Part shown: positions 8,849 through 16,922 of the stretch, one piece after another
Layout: each line of letters begins with the position of its first letter
How positions within the stretch are numbered: the stretch's first letter is position 1
Origin: Moheibacter sediminis
GTDB lineage: Bacteria; Bacteroidota; Bacteroidia; Flavobacteriales; Weeksellaceae
DNA: 64,000 nt
Assembly (NCBI RefSeq): GCF_900176425.1
Contig: NZ_FWXS01000009.1
Coordinates: 86,058 to 150,057 of the forward strand
Direction: 5' to 3'
Notes under the pieces: generated by a model
Database searches by the model: none
Seen by the model: only the letters and a program-made list of their open reading frames with translations
What the model was told of the DNA's origin: nothing
Program-made: the position numbers and the translations under genes

Positions 8849-10471
8849 ATGAAAAATATAAAACCCATATTGTTTTTATTGCTTTCAGGTTTGATCTTTA
8901 CTTATTCATGTATCGATGATCTGGACGTAGCGGTGGAAGACCCGGACGAAATCATCGGGGAAAATGCATACCAAAGCTTTGATGATTACACATCAGGTAT
9001 CGCAAAAGTATATGCAGGTCTGGCTTTGTCTGGACAGCAAGGCGGAACAGGTCAGGGAGATTTAGGTGGAATTAATGAAGGCTTTGGACAATACCTGCGT
9101 GCTTACTGGCAGATGCAGCAATTGCCAACCGATGAAACCAAAATCGCTTGGAATGACGGAACGCTTCAGACTTTCAATTTCCAAACCTGGTCGAGTTCAA
9201 GTGAATTCGTAAACGCCGGTTACAGCCGTTTTTTATACGAAGTAGAATTGGCAAATCAGTTTCTGAGAGACTCTCATGATGGTCGTTTGGATGCCATCGG
9301 ATTAACTCCAGAACAAAGAGCGGTTGTTTATCAATACCGTGCAGAAGCACGTTGGTTGAGAGCATTAGGTTATTACCATGCTTTGGATTTATTTGGAAAT
9401 GTTCCATTCAAAACTGAAAATGACCCCGTCGGAAGTTTTTATCCGCCACAATATACCCGTACGCAATTATTTGAATTTGTAGAATCTGAATTGTTGGCGA
9501 TCGAATCAGAAATGCTTGATGCACGTTCTGCCCCTTACGGACGTGTTGACAAAGGAGGTGTCTGGGCTTTGCTCGCAAAAATGTACCTGAACGCAGAAGT
9601 TTACATCGGTCAGCCAAAATATGCTGAAACAGTTGTCTATTGTGAGAAAATTATGAATGCCGGATATTCATTGGCAAATAATTATGAGAATTTATTCCGT
9701 TCTGATAATCATGTTGGAGAGGCAAAAAATGAAATAATATTTGCGATTCCTTATGATGCTAACTACACGCAAACCGATGGAGGCACAACTTTCATCATCA
9801 ATGCTTCTATAGGTGGAGATGCAAGTCCGGCAGAATTAGGTGTGCCAGGTGGTGGATGGGGAGGAATACGCACAACCAAAAACCTGGTTTATCTTTTTGC
9901 TCCAGACGGAAACGTAAATAACGTAAACGATACAAGAGGAAAAGCTTATTCAGCAGGAAATGGGATTTTCTTTACCGATGGACAAACTTTAGAAATCAAC
10001 GAAATTGGTCAGTACAAACAGGGCTATGGTGTATTTAAATTTAAAAATATTGATTCAGATGGTACACCAGGAGCTAATGGTGAAAACAACACATTCCAGT
10101 CAAGCGTAGATTATCCGTTGTTCAGATTAGGAGATGTTTATTTAATGTGGACAGAAGCGAAACTGAAAACAGGAGGTGCAGATGCGACTTATGTAAATAT
10201 GTTAAGAACGCGTGCCAATGCAGCAACCGTTTCTGCCGGACAAATCAACGATCAGTTCATCTTGGACGAAAGAGGAAGAGAGTTGTACTGGGAAGCAACC
10301 CGTAGAACCGATTTAATTCGTTTTGGTCAATTTACAGGCGGAAGTTATTTATGGCCTTGGAAAGGACAAAATCCTCAAGGTACTTCAACTGATGCCAGAT
10401 ATAATTTGTTTCCAATTCCTGTTTCAGACTTGGCAGCAAATCCAAATCTGACTCAAAATCCTGGTTATTAA
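8849..10471 (+). CDS. susD: SusD-like starch/maltodextrin-binding lipoprotein
   Basis: 540 aa. The lipoprotein signal peptide has Cys21 (TYSCIDDLDV). The body has RagB/SusD features: an aromatic-rich alpha-helical TPR scaffold, RAEARWLRALGYYHALDLFGNVP, and the C-terminal ERGRELYWEATRRTDLIRFGQF region common to SusD proteins. SusD acts as a surface lid on SusC and binds the glycan. Gene order and 19-bp spacing to susC support a paired complex. Substrate is inferred as maltodextrin from the linked GH65/GH97/pgmB genes. Confidence 0.95.
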   Translation: MKNIKPILFLLLSGLIFTYSCIDDLDVAVEDPDEIIGENAYQSFDDYTSGIAKVYAGLALSGQQGGTGQGDLGGINEGFGQYLRAYWQMQQLPTDETKIAWNDGTLQTFNFQTWSSSSEFVNAGYSRFLYEVELANQFLRDSHDGRLDAIGLTPEQRAVVYQYRAEARWLRALGYYHALDLFGNVPFKTENDPVGSFYPPQYTRTQLFEFVESELLAIESEMLDARSAPYGRVDKGGVWALLAKMYLNAEVYIGQPKYAETVVYCEKIMNAGYSLANNYENLFRSDNHVGEAKNEIIFAIPYDANYTQTDGGTTFIINASIGGDASPAELGVPGGGWGGIRTTKNLVYLFAPDGNVNNVNDTRGKAYSAGNGIFFTDGQTLEINEIGQYKQGYGVFKFKNIDSDGTPGANGENNTFQSSVDYPLFRLGDVYLMWTEAKLKTGGADATYVNMLRTRANAATVSAGQINDQFILDERGRELYWEATRRTDLIRFGQFTGGSYLWPWKGQNPQGTSTDARYNLFPIPVSDLAANPNLTQNPGY

Positions 10472-10490
10472 TCATTAAACATTAATTGTT

Positions 10491-11534
10491 ATGAAAATAT
10501 TTAATTATATATTGAGTTTCATCTTTATCTCAGGATTGATTACATCTTGTTCAGATGATGATTTTACAAAAACAAATCTTAATGATGCCCTAAAACCGTC
10601 CATTACATCTCCTTCAGAAGGATCCTCGTATGAATTATTGCAAGAAAATGCAGGAAACGAAGCTTTCACAATGGAGTGGGAAGAAGCTGATTTTGGAGTG
10701 AATAGCCCTGTTAAGTATGATGTTCAGGCTTCTTCATCGGAAGATTTCTCAGAGACTACAAATGTTATAACTGCTTTAACGGGAACATCTACAAGTTTGA
10801 CTGTGGGCAGACTGAATGCAGTTTCACTTTCCTCTGGACTACCTTTTGATGTAGAAGGTAATTTGTTTATTCGTGTAAAAGCTTACTTAGGAGTTGCTGG
10901 TTCTTCTGGTTTTATCTATTCAGAACCAATTTCTTTAAATGTAACACCTTATGAGCCATTGATAGATTTAAGCACCCCTTGGGGTATGGTAGGGTCAGCT
11001 GTGCCGAATGGATGGGAGGGACCCGATGTTCCTTTCTGGAAGACAGATTTAAATGGAATTGATGATGGCAAATATGTAGCTTATGCGACACTTACAGACG
11101 GCGATATAAAAATAAGAAAAGACAATTCATGGGATGAGAATTACGGTGGAGCAGCTGGAACTTTAGTGTCTAACGGAGATGATATTCCTATGACTGCCGG
11201 AACCTATAAATTTAATGTGGACATGAACGCTTTGACTTATGAATTTGAAGAATATTCATGGGGCATTGTCGGTGACGCAACACCTAACGGATGGAACGGA
11301 CCTGATGTGCAGCTCCAGTACAATGGAGCGACAAATACTTGGGATGCAGAAGTTGAATTTACCAATGGAAATATCAAATTCAGGTTTAACAACGCTTGGG
11401 CATTGTCTTACGGAGACACAGGCGCTGACGGAACCTTAGAATCTGAAAATGGCGCAGATATTCCGGTAACGGCAGGTAATTATTTGGTAAGTGTTGATTT
11501 TACAAACTTAACTTATAGCATAACACCTTTATAA
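10491..11534 (+). CDS. SusE/SusF-like surface glycan-binding lipoprotein
   Basis: 347 aa. The lipoprotein signal ends at ITSCSDDD. The N-terminal SusE-type Ig-like region (about 30-155) is followed by two homologous modules starting near residues 163 (WGMVGSAVPNGWEGPDV) and 257 (WGIVGDATPNGWNGPDV). Each resembles the starch-binding modules of SusE/SusF. These proteins help hold starch at the cell surface but do not cleave it. Third gene of the sus operon and followed by a strong terminator. No alpha-amylase gene follows within the window, unlike many sus loci. Confidence 0.85.
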   Translation: MKIFNYILSFIFISGLITSCSDDDFTKTNLNDALKPSITSPSEGSSYELLQENAGNEAFTMEWEEADFGVNSPVKYDVQASSSEDFSETTNVITALTGTSTSLTVGRLNAVSLSSGLPFDVEGNLFIRVKAYLGVAGSSGFIYSEPISLNVTPYEPLIDLSTPWGMVGSAVPNGWEGPDVPFWKTDLNGIDDGKYVAYATLTDGDIKIRKDNSWDENYGGAAGTLVSNGDDIPMTAGTYKFNVDMNALTYEFEEYSWGIVGDATPNGWNGPDVQLQYNGATNTWDAEVEFTNGNIKFRFNNAWALSYGDTGADGTLESENGADIPVTAGNYLVSVDFTNLTYSITPL

Positions 11535-11550
11535 TCAAAAATATTATCAA

Positions 11551-11578
11551 AGACTGCCCTCAAAAGCAGTCTTTTTTC
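11551..11578 (+). terminator. Intrinsic terminator of the susCDE operon
   Basis: Stem AAGACTGC (11551-11558) pairs with GCAGTCTT (11567-11574), and a T run follows. It lies 16 bp after the susE-like stop codon. Confidence 0.85.
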
Positions 11579-11659
11579 TTAAAGAAATTCACAACAAAAT
11601 TGATTAAGAAATAAATCTTGAAAACTTTGAAGTGAATCCTCATACTTTTTGTACTCTTA

Positions 11660-11689
11660 AATCCTCTTGCGAAATCAAGAGGATTTTTT
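11660..11689 (+). terminator. Second terminator-like hairpin after susCDE
   Basis: AATCCTCTTG (11660-11669) pairs perfectly with CAAGAGGATT (11676-11685), loop CGAAAT, then TTTT. It lies before the promoter of the next gene and backs up the first terminator. Confidence 0.75.
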
Positions 11690-11728
11690 AGTTAAAATTA
11701 ACGCTCACCTTACCACTTTATAAATTTT

Positions 11729-11760
11729 TTGAAGTTTAATTTGTAGTAAATTTATCTTTG
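11729..11760 (+). promoter_or_regulatory. Bacteroidota-type promoter of the GDPD gene
   Basis: TTG at 11729-11731, 21 bp spacer, TATCTTTG at 11753-11760, matching TTG-N(19-21)-TAnnTTTG. The ATG begins at 11766, only 5 bp past the -7 element, so the mRNA is probably leaderless or nearly so. Confidence 0.7.
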
Positions 11761-11765
11761 TAGAA

Positions 11766-12515
11766 ATGAAATTCGTTTTAAATCTTTTGTTGATGACCTT
11801 ATCAGTTCTTGCATTTTCGCAAACCAAAGTAATTGCCCATCGCGGAGCATTCAAAGCACAAAATCTTCCTGAGAATTCAATCGCTGCATTGGAGGAAGCC
11901 GCACGAATTGGTTGTTTTGCGAGTGAGTTTGACGTGCGCATTACCAAAGACGGAGAAATTATCGTCCACCACGATGATGATGTAGATGGATTAATTATTT
12001 CTGAAACGAACCTCAAAGAATTGAGAAAGCACAAACTTCCCAATGGCGAGAAAATCCCGACGTTGGAAGAATATTTAAAAGCCGGAAAAAAACTTCCACA
12101 AATGCGTTTGGTTTTGGAAGTCAAAAAATCAAAACAACCGGAAATGACCTTGGAAGCCGCACGTAAATCAGTTGAATGGGTAAAAAAACTAAAGCTCGAA
12201 CATCAGGTCGATTACATCACATTTGATTTTGAAGCGGGAAAGCTGATTGCAGAATTAAATCCTGATGCAAACGTTGCCTATCTGGAAGGTGACAAAACCC
12301 CTGAACAAGCAAAAACAGCTGGCTACAACGGGCTCGATTACCATTATTCAGTTTATCAAAAAAATCCAAATTGGATTGAAGAGGCACATGATTTAGGGAT
12401 GACTATCAATGCGTGGACGGTCAACGAAGAGGCCGATATGAATTGGCTTATCGAACAAGAAGCCGATTTCATTACAACTAACGAGCCGGAACTTTTGATT
12501 AAATTACTTCATTAA
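11766..12515 (+). CDS. Glycerophosphodiester phosphodiesterase
   Basis: 249 aa with a signal peptide (about 1-19, AFSQ). The domain has the GDPD hallmarks: IAHRGAFKAQNLPENSIAA (catalytic His and Glu), EFDVRITKDGEIIVHHDDDVD (metal ligands and second His), and a TIM-barrel end with INAWTVNEEADMNWLI. It would hydrolyse glycerophosphodiesters to glycerol-3-phosphate and an alcohol in the periplasm, for phospholipid turnover and phosphate salvage. It stands alone between two terminators and DUF2809. Substrate head group cannot be told. Confidence 0.92.
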   Translation: MKFVLNLLLMTLSVLAFSQTKVIAHRGAFKAQNLPENSIAALEEAARIGCFASEFDVRITKDGEIIVHHDDDVDGLIISETNLKELRKHKLPNGEKIPTLEEYLKAGKKLPQMRLVLEVKKSKQPEMTLEAARKSVEWVKKLKLEHQVDYITFDFEAGKLIAELNPDANVAYLEGDKTPEQAKTAGYNGLDYHYSVYQKNPNWIEEAHDLGMTINAWTVNEEADMNWLIEQEADFITTNEPELLIKLLH

Positions 12516-12559
12516 CAGTCTATTTTCCATATTCTATTCTATTTTTTATCAGGTTTAAC

Positions 12560-12567
12560 TACCTTTG
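12560..12567 (+). promoter_or_regulatory. -7 promoter element of the DUF2809 gene
   Basis: TACCTTTG matches TAnnTTTG exactly and ends 3 bp before the ATG at 12571, implying a leaderless transcript. It also argues against the in-frame TTG at 12565 as the start, since that lies inside the element. Confidence 0.6.
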
Positions 12568-12570
12568 AGA

Positions 12571-12966
12571 ATGTTTCGATTCGATAAAAAATACGGTTTG
12601 ATTTTCCTGGCGATTTTGATTGTTGAAATCATTATTGCACTTTTCGTGAAGAATCCAACCATCAGAGGAAGCATTGGTGATGTTTTAGTCGTAATTCTGA
12701 TTTACTGTTTCATTCAAACCTTTCTCAACTTCGATAAAGCTAAAACCATCATTTGCATAGGGATTTTTGCAATTTTGATTGAAATTTCCCAAGCATTTAA
12801 TTTGGTAGAAAAACTAGGTTTACAAGACAATAAGTTAGTTTCAACAGTTATGGGGACAACGTTTGATATGAATGATATTTGGGCTTATGTAGCAGGCTGT
12901 GCCGTCGTTTACATGTTGGAATTTTCCAATGAAAATACCAGACCTAAAAAGAGGAAATTGTTTTGA
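12571..12966 (+). CDS. DUF2809 family small membrane protein
   Basis: 131 aa with four hydrophobic segments and little else. The segment IRGSIGDVLVVILIYCFIQTF is the DUF2809 core (R-G-x-x-G-D-x-L-V-x-x-x-I-Y). DIWAYVAGCAVVYMLE near the C-terminus is also typical. Function is unknown. I place the start at the ATG 12571 because the upstream in-frame TTG overlaps a promoter element. The C-terminal tail is basic (RPKKRKLF) and probably cytoplasmic. Confidence 0.85.
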   Translation: MFRFDKKYGLIFLAILIVEIIIALFVKNPTIRGSIGDVLVVILIYCFIQTFLNFDKAKTIICIGIFAILIEISQAFNLVEKLGLQDNKLVSTVMGTTFDMNDIWAYVAGCAVVYMLEFSNENTRPKKRKLF

Positions 12967-12972
12967 TAAAAT

Positions 12973-13005
12973 AACTTTGACAAAGTCCTGAACTTTGTCA
13001 AAGTT
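12973..13005. terminator. 14-bp perfect inverted repeat between convergent genes
   Basis: AACTTTGACAAAGT (12973-12986) pairs with ACTTTGTCAAAGTT (12992-13005), 5-base loop. It lies between the stops of DUF2809 (+) and the OsmC gene (-), where a bidirectional terminator is expected. There is no long T run, so termination strength is uncertain. Confidence 0.6.
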
Positions 13006-13017
13006 AAATCTCATTTC

Positions 13018-13428
13018 TTACTGTAACTGCGCTTCCAATGTAATTTCAAAGCTAAATGCTTTGCTAACAGGACAATTTTCTTTTGCGCTTTGGGCAATTT
13101 CCTGAAATTGAAATTCAGAAATTCCCGGGACGCTGGCTCTCAAGACTAATTCTGATTTTGTGATTTTCCCATCGCCTAAAGTTACAGTCGCATCCGTCAC
13201 CAATTCATCAGGATTGAAGCCGGCTTCAGTCAAATCTGCACTCAATTTCATCGTGAAACAACCTGCATGTGCAGCGGCTAATAATTCTTCAGGATTAGTC
13301 CCAACGCCTTCCGCAAAACGACTGTTGAATGAATATTGTGTCTTGTTTAATGTGGTGCTTGCTGTGGTTAGATTTCCGCTTCCATCTTTTACGGTTCCGT
13401 TCCAAACGGCTGTAGCTTTACGTTTCAT
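13018..13428 (-). CDS. OsmC-family peroxiredoxin
   Basis: 136 aa, close to OsmC size. It begins MKRKATAVWNGTVKDGSGNLTTAS, as in OsmC proteins. It has the two redox cysteines in HAGCFTMKLSADL and ENCPVSKAF, and NPEELLAAAHAGC before the first. OsmC proteins reduce organic hydroperoxides in the cytoplasm via these cysteines. Single gene, convergent with DUF2809. OsmC rather than Ohr is suggested by the N-terminal motif. Confidence 0.92.
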   Translation of the reverse strand: MKRKATAVWNGTVKDGSGNLTTASTTLNKTQYSFNSRFAEGVGTNPEELLAAAHAGCFTMKLSADLTEAGFNPDELVTDATVTLGDGKITKSELVLRASVPGISEFQFQEIAQSAKENCPVSKAFSFEITLEAQLQ

Positions 13429-13553
13429 ATTTGAAAATTTTAATTTGTTCGGATTAAAGTTAATTCAAAAATGATTCCTCAAAAGAATTTGAAAAGCAAA
13501 ATTTAGGTTAAAATCTTAATGAACTTAACTTCTTAATGGTTTGTGAAATGAAA

Positions 13554-15374
13554 TCAATGTCCAAGTTTTTTATTGAGCTCAGCCTGCAATTCTTCCAAAA
13601 CAGGTTTCACGGTGTTTTCGGGTAAATCGCTGATTCTGATATACATCAATCCATCAATCGCATCGTTGAATTTCGGATCTACATTAAATCCTATCAAACG
13701 TGCATTTTGTTTGATGTATTTTTTAATTAAAACCGGAAGACGCAAAACGTTAGGTTCCAGTTCATCAATCAATTTGTCAAATTTGTTCAAATCCGCTTCC
13801 GCTTCATCAAAGAAAAATTCTTTGTCTTCGTCTTTTAATTTCAATTTGAATTCATTTTTAGCACGTACATACTGAGCCACATAAGGGTCGTAGTAATGCG
13901 ACTTCATAAATTCAATCATCAAAGATTTTGAAAATTCAGAAAATTGATTGCTGATGCTGACACTCCCAATGATATATTTCTGTTCCGGATTTCTAAGAGT
14001 CAAATGAACGATTCCTCGCCACAAAAGGAACAAAGGCATGGGTTTTTGCTGGTAATCTGAAACTACAAATGCGCGTCCCATCTCGATGCATTTTTTGAAA
14101 AACGGATGAATTTCCGGTTCGAAATGAAACAATTCATTGATGTAAAATCCATCAATTCCAAACTGTTCGTAAACCTCTTTTCCAAGTGCCATGCGGTATG
14201 CACCCACAAGTCGTCCGGCTTCATTGTCCCATAAAAATAAATGGTGGTAATGAACATCATAGCGGTCGAGGTCGATTTCCTGATTGGTTCCTTCGCCGAT
14301 TTCCCGAAAAGTCAATTCGCGTAAACGCCCTATCTCACGCAAAATATTTGGAATTTCCTGCGCTTTGCTGAAATAACATTCGTAATTATTATTGGTAAAA
14401 AGCAATGCATCTTCGACTTTGCGAAGCGCATTTATTTCTTCCAAAATCAATAACGGAGATGTTTCCGGAACGATCGGTTTGGGTTTTTTATTGGTTGTAT
14501 TGATGGCAATTGTTGAAGGAATTTTCAGCGTATCCATCAAAGACGATTTTTTTTGGGTGTAATAAGTAGAAAGCGAATAAGTTTTTTTGCGCATGAATTC
14601 TGTAAAAGAAATTATGTCTTCAAAATCCTGCTGATGCTTCGCTAAAATGGGTTTCCCAATCCTTATCTGAATCGGTTTTACGCGTGGCCTCGCCATTTCA
14701 GATGGCAGCAAAGCCGTTTGTAAATTGGGATGAAGCTTTGCCATTCTGTAAAAAAACGGACTGTTTCTCGCTCGAAAATACATCGGAATCACGGGAACTT
14801 CCAGCTTTTTTATGAGTTTCATTGCCGATTCCTGCCATTCGCGGTCAACGATATTTCCTTCTTCATCTTTCGCAGAAACTTCTCCCGCAGGAAATATTCC
14901 TAAGCAGCCACCTGCTTTGATATGTTTCAATGCAGCTCTCATTCCACTGCTGCTATTGTAAGCTTCTTTTCTTGATTCAAAGGGATTTACGGGAATGACC
15001 ATCGGTTCCAATGGTTTTATTCTGTGTAGCAGAAAATTGCCCATCACTTTGAAATCGGGGCGAACTTTGCTGATGATGTGCATCATCAAAATCCCGTCCA
15101 GCGCACCGAGCGGATGATTGGAAACGATGACAAACGGACCTTCTTTCGGGATGCGTTTTACGTCTTCCTCGTGCAATTCGTAATTTATTTCCAAATCATC
15201 CAAAAGATATTGAAGAAATTCGGGCGCTTCTTTCCCCAGACCTCTTTTGTAGAGATCATTTAGCTTTTCCAATCCGCTTATGTTTTTAAAACCCCATGCA
15301 ATTGGCAAACCTAAAATCCCCAATTTCTTGAGTCCCGAAACGTTGTATATATCTTTGGTGCTTACTAACGCCAT
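13554..15374 (-). CDS. olsF: OlsF-like bifunctional acyltransferase (amino-acid lipid synthesis)
   Basis: 606 aa fusion. The N-terminal half (about 60-280) is a lysophospholipid-acyltransferase-like domain with VSNHPLGALDG (the NHPxGxxDG form of the catalytic motif), FPAGEVS and PVIPMYF. The C-terminal half (about 315-520) is a GNAT/hemolysin-like N-acyltransferase domain with GRLRELTFREIGEGTN and EMGRAFV. This matches OlsF, where the C-terminal part makes the lyso-lipid and the N-terminal part adds the second acyl chain to form ornithine lipid. Glycine or another amino acid as head group is possible. Start ATG overlaps the aspartate kinase stop by one base. Confidence 0.8.
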   Translation of the reverse strand: MALVSTKDIYNVSGLKKLGILGLPIAWGFKNISGLEKLNDLYKRGLGKEAPEFLQYLLDDLEINYELHEEDVKRIPKEGPFVIVSNHPLGALDGILMMHIISKVRPDFKVMGNFLLHRIKPLEPMVIPVNPFESRKEAYNSSSGMRAALKHIKAGGCLGIFPAGEVSAKDEEGNIVDREWQESAMKLIKKLEVPVIPMYFRARNSPFFYRMAKLHPNLQTALLPSEMARPRVKPIQIRIGKPILAKHQQDFEDIISFTEFMRKKTYSLSTYYTQKKSSLMDTLKIPSTIAINTTNKKPKPIVPETSPLLILEEINALRKVEDALLFTNNNYECYFSKAQEIPNILREIGRLRELTFREIGEGTNQEIDLDRYDVHYHHLFLWDNEAGRLVGAYRMALGKEVYEQFGIDGFYINELFHFEPEIHPFFKKCIEMGRAFVVSDYQQKPMPLFLLWRGIVHLTLRNPEQKYIIGSVSISNQFSEFSKSLMIEFMKSHYYDPYVAQYVRAKNEFKLKLKDEDKEFFFDEAEADLNKFDKLIDELEPNVLRLPVLIKKYIKQNARLIGFNVDPKFNDAIDGLMYIRISDLPENTVKPVLEELQAELNKKLGH

Positions 15375-16615
15375 TATTCTTTCACTATAATTTGCAGCGT
15401 ATTTTTGATGATTTGTCTGAGCAATTCCTGGCCGGAATGAATGGTTGCTTCAGATTTCTCATCAAAATGTCGCAATGTGTATAAAGATACATTTTTTTCC
15501 AAATCAACCTTATACAAATTTTTAATTTCCTCCAGAAACAAATCCAGCTGAGTGTATTTATCTTCCACACAAAGAGAAAGAGTAATGGCAGAATTCTGCA
15601 TCATATTTACCTTGATTTTCAAATCATGCAAAAGATTAAAGATCGCACTGATTTTATCTTCAGTTATAAATGAAAAATCAAGCGTTGTCAGCGTAATCAA
15701 ATGCTGTTCTTTCTTGATTATAAAACATGGAATGAAAGGTTCTAGTAATTGCCCTTTCCCGATTTGGGTTCCGTTTTCCTTTGGATTGATGAATGATTTT
15801 ACATAAAACGGAATCTCTTTTGAACGAAGTGGCTGCATCGTTTTCGGATGGATTACGGACGCGCCGTAATAAGCCAATTCGATTGCTTCTTCGTAAGAGA
15901 TTTTATTCAGCAATTGTGTGTCTTTGAAATAACGCGGATCTGCATTCAAAACACCAGGCACATCTTTCCAGATGGTCATTCCTTCTGCATTTAAACAATA
16001 AGCGATGATTGCCGCCGTGTAATCCGAACCTTCTCTTCCCAAAGTTGTCGTAAAGAAATTCGCATCCGAACCCAAAAATCCTTGCGTTACATAAAATTCA
16101 TTCTTTTGCAATCTGGAAAAATTCTCTTCGGTCAATTCCCAGTTGACTTTTCCTTCACGGTACGTATCATCGGTTTTGATAAAATCGCGCACATCCAACC
16201 AAGTGTTTTTTACCTCGATTGAATTTAAATAGGCGCTTACAATTTTTGTAGAAATTAATTCGCCGCAACAAACCACCTGATCATAAACAAAATCATAATT
16301 CGGTGATTTATTTCGTCTCAAAAAAGCATTCAAATCTTCGAAAAAAATATAGATCTCCTTCTTTATTTCTTCAGAATTCTCAAACAATTCTTCCGCAATT
16401 GCGATGTGTTGTTGTTGAATTGAAATTACTTTAGAAGTAAAGTCAGCCTTTTCAAAATATAACTTTACGACCTCTTCCAAAGCGTTAGTGGTTTTTCCCA
16501 TGGCGGAAATCACCAAAAATGTGTTTTTGTAACCTGCTGTTTTTAAAACTTCTGCAAGATTTTTTACGCTGTTTGCGTCTTTCACGGACGCCCCCCCAAA
16601 TTTGAATACTTTCAT
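15374..16615 (-). CDS. lysC: Aspartate kinase
   Basis: 413 aa from the ATG at 16613-16615; an earlier in-frame ATG adds 24 residues with no family similarity. MKVFKFGGASVKDANSVKN is the kinase start (KFGG loop). TTLGREGSDYTAAIIAYCLNA and IWKDVPGVLNADPRYF are substrate and nucleotide sites, and a C-terminal ACT pair follows (about 300-413). It phosphorylates aspartate, first step to lysine/diaminopimelate, threonine and methionine. Monofunctional, no homoserine dehydrogenase domain. A 7-base G run (16591-16597 on the plus strand as C) encodes part of the KFGGAS loop. Coupled to olsF by TAATG overlap. Confidence 0.92.
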   Translation of the reverse strand: MKVFKFGGASVKDANSVKNLAEVLKTAGYKNTFLVISAMGKTTNALEEVVKLYFEKADFTSKVISIQQQHIAIAEELFENSEEIKKEIYIFFEDLNAFLRRNKSPNYDFVYDQVVCCGELISTKIVSAYLNSIEVKNTWLDVRDFIKTDDTYREGKVNWELTEENFSRLQKNEFYVTQGFLGSDANFFTTTLGREGSDYTAAIIAYCLNAEGMTIWKDVPGVLNADPRYFKDTQLLNKISYEEAIELAYYGASVIHPKTMQPLRSKEIPFYVKSFINPKENGTQIGKGQLLEPFIPCFIIKKEQHLITLTTLDFSFITEDKISAIFNLLHDLKIKVNMMQNSAITLSLCVEDKYTQLDLFLEEIKNLYKVDLEKNVSLYTLRHFDEKSEATIHSGQELLRQIIKNTLQIIVKE

Positions 16616-16922
16616 TGATTTTTTTACTGATTTTAACCAGTCAGCAAATATATACAATGCGCAATCCACACACAAATCCACGTCCAACTTATGGTTTCAG
16701 CCAATATCCAATTCATCAGCTTAATTATTGAATGGGCGCGCCCCGTTCCTGCCTTTGGTGAGGCATGCCCGCGGTCGGGCTATCCGCTACAACTCCTCGC
16801 TCGTTCCTCGCTGTGGGGTTTTCACTACTATCCCTCGCGCAGAATTTCGTTTTCATAGAGTAAATTCGTTTTTCTTTTTGGAATTAATGTAATTTTACTT
16901 AATTTTTAAATTTAATTTCAAC
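16616..16922. other. 307-bp intergenic region with a GC-rich repeat-like element
   Basis: Between divergent lysC and the C1 peptidase gene. No reading frame of note. It holds a GC-rich block (16734-16842, described separately), strikingly unlike the flanking AT-rich DNA. Confidence 0.8.
16734..16842. repeat. GC-rich structured intergenic element (repeat family candidate)
   Basis: It starts with GGGCGCGCCC, a perfect 10-bp palindrome at 16734-16743. Two small hairpins follow: GCCT-TTGGTG-AGGC (16751-16764) and GCCCG-CGGT-CGGGC (16767-16780). Then come direct CCTCGCT repeats and the block CACTACTATCCCTCGCGCA. It is far richer in GC than its surroundings. From memory, elements with GTCGGGCTATCCGCT and ACTATCCCTC blocks recur between genes in Flavobacteriia. 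Only one copy is visible here. Confidence 0.6.

Noticed and set aside
11705..12124. 139-aa frame opposite the GDPD gene
   Set aside because: Fully antisense to conserved GDPD motifs and overlapping its promoter.
12565..12570. TTG as start of the DUF2809 gene
   Set aside because: It lies within the TACCTTTG promoter element; the ATG at 12571 is preferred.
16616..16687. Upstream ATG of aspartate kinase adding 24 residues
   Set aside because: The added residues show no kinase similarity; MKVFKFGG is the conserved N-terminus.
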